The notes under the pieces were generated by a model, which was given only the letters and a program-made list of their open reading frames with translations, was not told the DNA's origin and did not search any database. From a virus: a stretch of 40,620 nt of DNA. A program made the translations under genes and the position numbers. This document shows positions 35,993-40,620 of the stretch, one piece after another (position 1 is the stretch's first letter; each line of letters begins with the position of its first letter). Where the stretch lies: the IMG/VR virus record IMGVR_UViG_3300037150_000037, positions 1-40,620 of that record; one strand, written 5' to 3'.

Positions 35993-36177
35993 TTTGGCTC
36001 CCTGCTTTTCAAGAGATTGTCTGCTGCTATGTCGAATGTATCCTCCGGCACCCAAAGCATGTGGCGTTCGTCCCACCAGCGCCACCCTTTTCTGCCCTTC
36101 CATCTCTTTGGTGTGTGCCACATATCATCAAACCAATCTTCCAAGAATTTAATTTTCTGTGAGTTGTTGCGCTTCAT
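35989..36177 (-). CDS. Tryptophan-rich small protein, 62 aa
   Basis: The start at 36177 (MKRNNSQKIKFLEDWFDDMW) follows AGGAG. A middle part KRWKGRKGWRWWDERHMLW is very rich in W and R; the end is helical. It could bind nucleic acid or a protein partner. No family recognised. Confidence 0.55.
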   Translation of the reverse strand: MKRNNSQKIKFLEDWFDDMWHTPKRWKGRKGWRWWDERHMLWVPEDTFDIAADNLLKSREPK

Positions 36178-36181
36178 CCCT

Positions 36182-36577
36182 TCATTCTCCTGTCTTTGTT
36201 TCGGGCTTGGCTGGTTCATTGACCCAGATATTCTTGATATGCAAAAATCCCTCTGCAAGTTGCTCGGTCTTGGCGCGAATGGCGGCCGACGCGCCGTTCT
36301 TTTCGAGCCACTCGTCCATCTCGCGCCATTCAGCATCCGTCAGCATTTGTAAGGCCTCTTGCATCTCCGTGCGGTTGTTGAGGTAGTCGGGAAGCTCTCC
36401 ATCAATGACCATGCTGGATATGTCGTTTGGACGGGAAGGCAACGCTTGGTATCGTTCGCTGCAATCACGACCCGGTTTATTGGACAACAAATACCTCTGG
36501 GGGCTTGTGTTCCATTCGTAGTACCATTTCCACCCACGCGCCTCGGCTATGGCAATCCTCTGGGCTTCTGGTTTCAT
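36182..36577 (-). CDS. Phage accessory protein, 131 aa
   Basis: The start at 36577 (MKPEAQRIAIAEARGWKWYY) follows GAGGAGA. The AIAEARGWKW opening and the long helical middle (LQMLTDAEWREMDEWLEKNG) resemble small phage proteins of unknown role, and the opening resembles the gene at 28003-28317. The tail is acidic and polar. Confidence 0.55.
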   Translation of the reverse strand: MKPEAQRIAIAEARGWKWYYEWNTSPQRYLLSNKPGRDCSERYQALPSRPNDISSMVIDGELPDYLNNRTEMQEALQMLTDAEWREMDEWLEKNGASAAIRAKTEQLAEGFLHIKNIWVNEPAKPETKTGE

Positions 36578-36795
36578 GCTTTCTCCTCGGCGTCGAGGGC
36601 GAGGCTGGGCATTTCCTCTGCCAAATAGTAGGTACAAAAGCCTGCGATGTTGAATTGCCTTCCCATTCCACAATGGCAGCATTGCTCCAGTGGACAAGGA
36701 TTCAGGTAAAAGGTCATGCCAAGCGACTTCCAATCGTGCCAGCCAATCCAGCACAGGAATCGTTTGGTTAGAGTGGGCTTACGTTTCAATGGCAT
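36574..36795 (-). CDS. Small cysteine-containing protein, 73 aa
   Basis: The start at 36795 (MPLKRKPTLTKRFLCWIGWH) has AAGGAG at ideal distance. CPLEQCCHCGMG gives a probable metal site. The stop overlaps the next start as ATGA. No family recognised, but similar short zinc proteins occur throughout this region. Confidence 0.55.
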   Translation of the reverse strand: MPLKRKPTLTKRFLCWIGWHDWKSLGMTFYLNPCPLEQCCHCGMGRQFNIAGFCTYYLAEEMPSLALDAEEKA

Positions 36796-37129
36796 TTGTT
36801 TCTCCTTGTGGTTGGCTCGGTGAGGGCTTGGCTGGGCGGCGAGACGCTCGTTGCAAGCGGTCAATCTCAGCGGCTATAAGAGCACCAGCGATAGTCAGTT
36901 CCTTGATGCGGCCCTTCGGGATAAAATCTTCTTCCCAAGGCCACATTCCATCCACCGGCGGAAATACGCTTGTTGAATAGCCGTCCCTCATTCTAATAAT
37001 GTTTTCACCAACGGCAAAACAAGCCGCTGCTTTGGCTAGTTCACCGTTCGTATGACCGTCATCGTGACTTGCTGGATATTTGCGTTGATGATGTTGACGC
37101 TCGGCTGCTATGAGTTCGATTCCTGTCAT
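36779..37129 (-). CDS. Conserved phage protein, 116 aa
   Basis: The pattern GIELIAAERQ..., HDDGHTNGELAKAAACFAVG, FIPKGRIKELTIAGALIAAE, IDRLQRA is one I know from many phage and prophage genomes as a protein of unknown function, usually near replication genes. The protein is helical. The start overlaps the stop of the 20-codon frame as ATGA. Confidence 0.7.
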   Translation of the reverse strand: MTGIELIAAERQHHQRKYPASHDDGHTNGELAKAAACFAVGENIIRMRDGYSTSVFPPVDGMWPWEEDFIPKGRIKELTIAGALIAAEIDRLQRASRRPAKPSPSQPQGETNAIET

Positions 37130-37188
37130 GTGGTGATGTCTTCCACGATCCCAATGTTGTGGATCGTCATGCGGATTGGTTTAATCAT
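37126..37188 (-). pseudogene. 20-residue remnant of an AAA/SMC-like ATPase N-terminus
   Basis: MIKPIRMTIHNIGIVEDITT and then stop. The pattern I..I.M...NIGI..D resembles the first strand pair of SbcC/RecF-type ATPases carried by phages, which normally goes on to a Walker A motif. The body is missing. Both ends are ATGA overlaps with neighbours, so the frame is still translated as a unit or serves as a coupling peptide. Confidence 0.4.
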
Positions 37189-37544
37189 AAAAGTTTCATC
37201 TTGGCTCGTTCGTCGTTTCTCAGAGCTTGAGCGTTTTCAAATTTTAGTTTCTCAATGTCCCATTTCAAAAGCACCGACGCAGCTTCCGCCGTCTGATCCA
37301 GAACATCAGAAGCCATCTGGGTAAATCGTTCGTCAGCCCTGGCGTTCCACTCGGCACCGGCGGCAGAGCCACCCTTGCGGATGTACTCTGACACCAGCAC
37401 CGAGAGAGACTTCTTGATTCGATCATCACGCAGGCCGACAATCTGCCTGGCCATGGCTACGGCTGACACCATGCCTTCCAGTTTCTTGATGCACTCGACG
37501 CACTCGCGTTCGGCTTGCATCATCCTGTCATTGTCGGCCAGCAT
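37185..37544 (-). CDS. Helical protein, 119 aa
   Basis: An almost fully helical protein (MMQAERECVECIKKLEGMVS; ADERFTQMASDVLDQTAEAA) with one CVEC pair. No family recognised. It is followed by the ATPase remnant and could have been its partner. Confidence 0.55.
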   Translation of the reverse strand: MLADNDRMMQAERECVECIKKLEGMVSAVAMARQIVGLRDDRIKKSLSVLVSEYIRKGGSAAGAEWNARADERFTQMASDVLDQTAEAASVLLKWDIEKLKFENAQALRNDERAKMKLL

Positions 37545-37547
37545 GAT

Positions 37548-37985
37548 TTAGAACTTCCCGTGTTTCCTGGCGTTGCCGGCTTCTTCGTCAGCCCCGGATT
37601 CTGCGGCTTCCTGTTCGCTGGCAGGAGCGGGTGTGCCAAAGGTCTTGCCACCGGGTTTCGGTGTGGCCTTTGAAGGCTTGATTCGGATAGCCGAAACGAT
37701 ATCATCAAACGATTGAACGTCCATGACGCCTATCGTGATCGATTTGCCAATCCACGCATCGGTGCTGCCGACGCCCAGTTGACGCTTCAACATTTCCCAG
37801 TTGGTCTTGTTGCAGACAAGCGCCTTGTCGCAATCCTTGAACCAGATCAAGGGCTTTTCAACGACTTCCTTTGTCTTGATGTCGGTGAACTTCTCCATCT
37901 CGACTTTTGCCACGACAACGATCACGTCGCCGGGGAAATCTTCTGCCTTCAAGAATCGACTTTGGAATACGCTATCTGTGTCCAT
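37548..37985 (-). CDS. Conserved phage protein, OB-like, 145 aa
   Basis: The start at 37985 (MDTDSVFQSRFLKAEDFPGD). The pattern FLKAEDFPGDVIVVVAKVEM, KALVCNKTNWEMLKRQLG, WIGKSITIGV is known from many phage genomes as an unknown-function protein near recombination genes. The core looks like a small beta barrel and the C-terminal 35 residues are acidic and low-complexity, as in single-strand DNA-binding proteins. A role in DNA binding is inferred. Confidence 0.65.
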   Translation of the reverse strand: MDTDSVFQSRFLKAEDFPGDVIVVVAKVEMEKFTDIKTKEVVEKPLIWFKDCDKALVCNKTNWEMLKRQLGVGSTDAWIGKSITIGVMDVQSFDDIVSAIRIKPSKATPKPGGKTFGTPAPASEQEAAESGADEEAGNARKHGKF

Positions 37986-38046
37986 TTGCAGTTGCCTTTC
38001 GTTACAGTTCATCCTGACCGTTTATGGCCGTCAGGTTCGCCAGAAA

Positions 38047-38394
38047 TTATCTGCGTTGCCTAGCCAGTTGTTGTAGTTTCGCTGCGTCGGTCGGTGAAAG
38101 TAAATTGATAAAATACGCTCGTGCAGTCTCGACTTCTTTGTGCGCCCAACAGTGATGAGGCTCGCAAAGTCTTGCCCCGTTTTCAACAACGTGGCGCAAC
38201 CGTGGGTTGGCGTTTTTCCCGAGTACATGATGGGTGTGTGCGACTTCGATTAAGCATTCCTGAACGCGGCAGCACGGTCCAAATTTTGTCTTAACATCGG
38301 CCCTCCACTTGGCATCCTTGGCCTCAACGCTGCCACGTCGAGCGGATCGTTTTGCCATGGGTTTTACTGAACGTTTGAGGGCGGTGCGCTTCAT
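38047..38394 (-). CDS. HNH-type nuclease-like protein
   Basis: 115 residues. After a basic N-terminus, CCRVQECLIEVAHTHHVLGK and NGARLCEPHHCWAHK give the HNH-like pattern of paired cysteines, a HH core near 55-56 and a C-terminal CxxHH. Similar proteins are known from phage recombination regions (NinG-like or free HNH). It probably nicks DNA. The start overlaps the upstream stop as ATGA. Confidence 0.65.
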   Translation of the reverse strand: MKRTALKRSVKPMAKRSARRGSVEAKDAKWRADVKTKFGPCCRVQECLIEVAHTHHVLGKNANPRLRHVVENGARLCEPHHCWAHKEVETARAYFINLLSPTDAAKLQQLARQRR

Positions 38395-38738
38395 TTGAAA
38401 ACACCCTCCTCAATATCTTTCTTGCTAATGTACTCGCCCTTTTCTTCTTCGGGGAAAAAGCAATCAACCTTCTTCCGTTGCGGCCCGTACTCAGCCTTGA
38501 AACACCAGCCAAAACCAGACACTTTTATGAACCCAATTTTAATCAACTCCTGCCACATGGCGTCGATCTGGATTTTCTTCACCTGACGAATACGGTAGAA
38601 CAATATATCACAGTCCTTACGCAGTCCCTCCTTGTAGAGCAACCCACCAGTCAGGGCAACATGGCAACCGAAACGCGGGCAAATGGCTTCTATTGCCACG
38701 CATAACGCGATTGCTTCTGGTTGCGTCCAGTTACTCAC
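38391..38738 (-). CDS. Nucleotidyltransferase-like protein
   Basis: 115 residues from GTG at 38738, which overlaps the zinc-ribbon stop as GTGA. The core CHVALTGGLLYKEGLRKDCD followed by ILFYRIRQ is like the GG...KDxDI site of small nucleotidyltransferases. The second half is charged and ends in acidic helices. Such proteins occur in many phages with unknown targets. The GG and two aspartate-type residues are visible, so activity is possible. Confidence 0.65.
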   Translation of the reverse strand: MSNWTQPEAIALCVAIEAICPRFGCHVALTGGLLYKEGLRKDCDILFYRIRQVKKIQIDAMWQELIKIGFIKVSGFGWCFKAEYGPQRKKVDCFFPEEEKGEYISKKDIEEGVFK

Positions 38739-38884
38739 TTCTGTTCCCTCCTTGGCTTATTCCAATAGGGGCTTTTACATTTCGGGCAAACCATGGGGCG
38801 AACATTTCGCTGCGTTGTCCACTTGTGCGAGCACCGTTGGCACGCACACTCAATCACCGTGATTTGCTTGGATTTCGTTGCCAT
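38735..38884 (-). CDS. Zinc-ribbon protein, 49 aa
   Basis: MATKSKQITVIECACQRCSH and CPKCKSPYWNKPRREQK give two cysteine pairs of a zinc ribbon. No ribosome site is seen before the ATG; the candidate promoter upstream would start the RNA at or next to the ATG. It is the first gene of the early cluster. Role probably in nucleic acid binding. Confidence 0.65.
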   Translation of the reverse strand: MATKSKQITVIECACQRCSHKWTTQRNVRPMVCPKCKSPYWNKPRREQK

Positions 38885-38891
38885 GCGACCG

Positions 38892-38919
38892 ACTATATAC
38901 CACCAGTGTATTACTACAA
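38892..38919 (-). promoter_or_regulatory. Candidate early promoter
   Basis: TTGTAG (38914-38919) and TATAGT (38892-38897) with a 16-base spacer, on the minus strand. The -10 box is good and the -35 box weak. It lies between the terminator at 38969 and the first early gene. Confidence 0.45.
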
Positions 38920-38968
38920 GATAAATCGAACTTTAATTACAGATTCCCCTCTACCCCAACAAAACACA

Positions 38969-38997
38969 AGGGCCGGTACTTGTGCGATACCGGCCCT
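38969..38997 (-). terminator. Intrinsic terminator after the phosphoesterase gene
   Basis: AGGGCCGGTA pairs with TACCGGCCCT (ten bases, loop of nine), followed by TGTGTTTTG on the minus strand. The T-run is broken but the stem is strong. It separates the phosphoesterase transcript from the early cluster. Confidence 0.7.
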
Positions 38998-39062
38998 CGA
39001 TGGCGGGAGACTGTCGCGCCGTGAGATTTGTTTGCGAGTCGGCGCGGGAGGGTGAAGTGGTT

Positions 39063-39932
39063 TCACGCTATTCCGCGTACTGCAACATAAGTCCGGTCAT
39101 CGCCGCCACTACAGTCTCGCGTGAGTTTCAATTCCAACTCGACGTGGCCCATGCTTCGTGGTGCGCCGCAGGTGTCGTGAATGTAGCTGACAGTGCCCGG
39201 TTCGTGCGTTCCAAGGTAGCCACCCGATCTCACGAGCCATCGTGGGCGAATGTTCATCACCAACGAGGCGCAACCGCTCAATTCCAGCAGCGGCTTTCCG
39301 GGTAGTATTCCCCGATTGTGAGAGTCGCCCATGATGTAAATGTCGGCGCTGGCATACTCTGCCATTTGCTCTACGGTGTTAAAGCTGCTGCCTGTAAGCC
39401 TGGCACAGCCTTTCCCGTGATGCGCGAAGATGTCCAGACTGAAGTTCCCCGTCGACTTGTTGCGTTGAAACGCCAGCCTCACGAATGTCTGGACGCCTAG
39501 ATATTTGCACCCCATCTCGCTACACAACCGTTGGTCTGAATTGGTGCCGTCCTGAAATTCCGCGTAGTGATTTCCGTTCATCAACCCGATCAGGTTCCCG
39601 CGCATGAAGCTGATTTCTTCGGAGAACTTCTTCACCATCAGTGCCCGGCCGTCTTGAATGTTGGATCGCGTAGAGTCGTGAATCTTGCGATCTCCCATGA
39701 TCACGCGTTCGCTGGTGCTGAATCCGTCCAGATAATCGCCTACGCCAAGAAAGTAGCAGCGGCAAGTCTTCAGCTTCTCCTTCCAGCAGGCCACGGAATT
39801 GTCCCAGACGCGACGGTTGAACGAAGGTGAGTCATAGTGAACATCACCGAACGGGAACAACCATAAGACCTCTCCCGCATCGACCTTGGGGATTCTCACA
39901 GAGTGGATGGTGAAGAGGCCAGAGGTTTTCAT
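39063..39932 (-). CDS. Calcineurin-like metallophosphoesterase
   Basis: 289 residues. The five blocks of the family are in order: FGDVHYD near 28-34, GVGDYLDG near 63-70, MNGNHY near 118-123, AHHGKG, and MGDSHNRG. These hold the two metal ions. Phage members may act on nucleotides, nucleic acids or small phosphates; the substrate cannot be told. A good AAAGG site lies before the start. The terminator follows. Confidence 0.8.
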   Translation of the reverse strand: MKTSGLFTIHSVRIPKVDAGEVLWLFPFGDVHYDSPSFNRRVWDNSVACWKEKLKTCRCYFLGVGDYLDGFSTSERVIMGDRKIHDSTRSNIQDGRALMVKKFSEEISFMRGNLIGLMNGNHYAEFQDGTNSDQRLCSEMGCKYLGVQTFVRLAFQRNKSTGNFSLDIFAHHGKGCARLTGSSFNTVEQMAEYASADIYIMGDSHNRGILPGKPLLELSGCASLVMNIRPRWLVRSGGYLGTHEPGTVSYIHDTCGAPRSMGHVELELKLTRDCSGGDDRTYVAVRGIA

Positions 39933-39941
39933 AATGCCTTT

Positions 39942-39989
39942 CTATCCCCGCCATAGCCAACCCAGAAGACTTTCATCGTCCTCGTCCAT
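39942..39989 (-). CDS. Possible 15-residue peptide
   Basis: MDEDDESLLGWLWRG lies in the short gap between the leader protein and the phosphoesterase. It has no good ribosome site, and its existence is doubtful; it is listed because tiny coupled frames are common here. Confidence 0.2.
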   Translation of the reverse strand: MDEDDESLLGWLWRG

Positions 39990-39999
39990 GATGGCACGC

Positions 40000-40617
40000 T
40001 CAGAACGTGACGTATCCGCCCGCCTGAATTCCGGTATCGCTCTGGTCGAATCTTCCCTTGAACGCCTTGGTGGTTCCGACTACCACGTTGACAAATACGC
40101 CATGGTGCGCGGCTGGTGATACAGTGCCAACAACGGGCTTCACCGCCGATGGCGTGGTACGCTTGAACGTGTTGAACCCGACGCCGATCTCGTCTTGCGA
40201 CCCTGCTGATTCCAACACGCTTGAGTGAACGAACATCACCGTTTCAACAATGGCTTTGTACGACACCTTGAATAGTGGATACGCCTCGCTGATGCTGGCA
40301 TCGAACTTGGTGGGATACTTGAGCGTGCTGGCCGCGCCCGACTCAACAACCACGTTCGTCAGGATACCTTCCACCGTTGGATTGCTGGTAACGATGGTGC
40401 CGATGATGTTCTCGATGGCAACTGCCGATTGAGTATTGGTGGCGCTCGTCTGCCCGAACGTGACGCTTGCCACGCACAGGCTGACGGCGATTGCGAGTCC
40501 AGCGGCCCGCGCGCGCCGACGTTTGATGACAGTCGAACGGCACTCGCCGGTATACAGCCAAGCGAATGCGTTCAGTGGATGACAGATTGACCATGCGATG
40601 TTCTTGATGATTCTCAT
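40000..40617 (-). CDS. Secreted leader protein P2
   Basis: 205 residues. The first 57 match P1 at the left end: a basic start and a hydrophobic part ending VASVTFGQT, then a different mature part (NTQSAVAIENIIGTIVTSNP and later GVGFNTFKRTTPSA) ending QAGGYVTF. The mature part looks beta-rich with a final aromatic residue, as in outer-membrane barrels, but this is weak. The ATG is three bases from the window edge, so its upstream signals cannot be seen. No family recognised. Confidence 0.7.
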   Translation of the reverse strand: MRIIKNIAWSICHPLNAFAWLYTGECRSTVIKRRRARAAGLAIAVSLCVASVTFGQTSATNTQSAVAIENIIGTIVTSNPTVEGILTNVVVESGAASTLKYPTKFDASISEAYPLFKVSYKAIVETVMFVHSSVLESAGSQDEIGVGFNTFKRTTPSAVKPVVGTVSPAAHHGVFVNVVVGTTKAFKGRFDQSDTGIQAGGYVTF

Positions 40618-40620
40618 TTT
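40448..40620 (-). repeat. Leader repeat, right copy (173 bp)
   Basis: Matches 428-600 with three mismatches, with no difference over the last 102 bases. The match runs up to the last base of the window, so its true length is unknown. Confidence 0.9.

Noticed and set aside
36182-36754. Longer start for the accessory protein at 36182
   Set aside because: The extra 59 residues overlap the upstream cysteine-containing gene, while the ATG at 36577 has a strong ribosome site and an ATGA overlap.
38892-38930. TAATAC...TATAG stretch similar to a T7-type promoter
   Set aside because: The spacing between TAATAC and TATAG is three bases longer than in T7 promoters, the GACTCAC part is missing, and no single-subunit RNA polymerase gene is in the window. 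A weak bacterial promoter is a simpler reading.

Overview
This window looks like almost the whole genome of a tailed double-stranded DNA phage, or a closely related prophage assembled from a metagenome. Nearly every gene is read on the minus strand, so transcription runs from right to left. The head and tail genes follow the order of phage lambda: small and large terminase, W-like joiner, portal, S49 protease, scaffold, capsid, connector, gp10-like protein, terminator, tube, G/GT with a frameshift, and tape measure. This indicates a siphovirus with an HK97-type head. No integrase, lysogeny repressor, DNA polymerase, tRNA or CRISPR array was seen. The host is unknown. Many secreted proteins have leaders ending in FGQT or LAQG and are rich in T, N and G, and small zinc-ribbon genes are common, so I lean weakly towards a Verrucomicrobiota/Planctomycetota-type host (inference only).

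Layout, right to left. 40.6-39.0 kb: a secreted leader protein and a calcineurin-like phosphoesterase, closed by a terminator. 38.9-35.5 kb: early genes behind a candidate promoter (zinc ribbon, nucleotidyltransferase-like protein, HNH protein, an acidic DUF protein and small phage proteins). 35.5-26.9 kb: a mosaic accessory and replication region holding a replication initiator with a TTCGAA cluster inside it, a RusA-like resolvase, Dam-type and Dcm-type methyltransferases, several cut-off genes and many tiny genes. An 18-bp sequence occurs seven times here and brackets gene cassettes as inverted pairs. 26.8-23.5 kb: terminase genes. 23.5-19.1 kb: HNH gene and a glycosyltransferase block inserted between the large terminase and the W-like gene. 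19.1-9.2 kb: head and tail core. 9.2-3.2 kb: tail-tip, fibre and secreted proteins, including a beta-helix protein and a clan GH-A glycoside hydrolase. 3.2-0 kb: lysis and membrane cassette of tiny genes joined by ATGA stop/start overlaps.

How it works together. Host-dependent replication probably starts inside the initiator gene, as in lambda. DNA methyltransferases would mark the phage DNA. Terminase fills an HK97-fold head. The tail chaperone is made in two forms through a -1 slip on CCCAAAC. Four copies of a 22-bp motif with TCGT/ACGA arms lie just upstream of the scaffold-capsid genes, the tail tube gene and two other structural-region genes, and are candidate late regulatory sites. An unusual number of proteins in the structural half carry Sec signal peptides.

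The strongest leads for something new are the inverted-repeat-bounded cassettes with IS1-like features but no transposase, and the 22-bp late-gene motif. The two ends of the window share a 173-bp sequence, so the assembly probably broke, or was cut, between two tandem paralogues.
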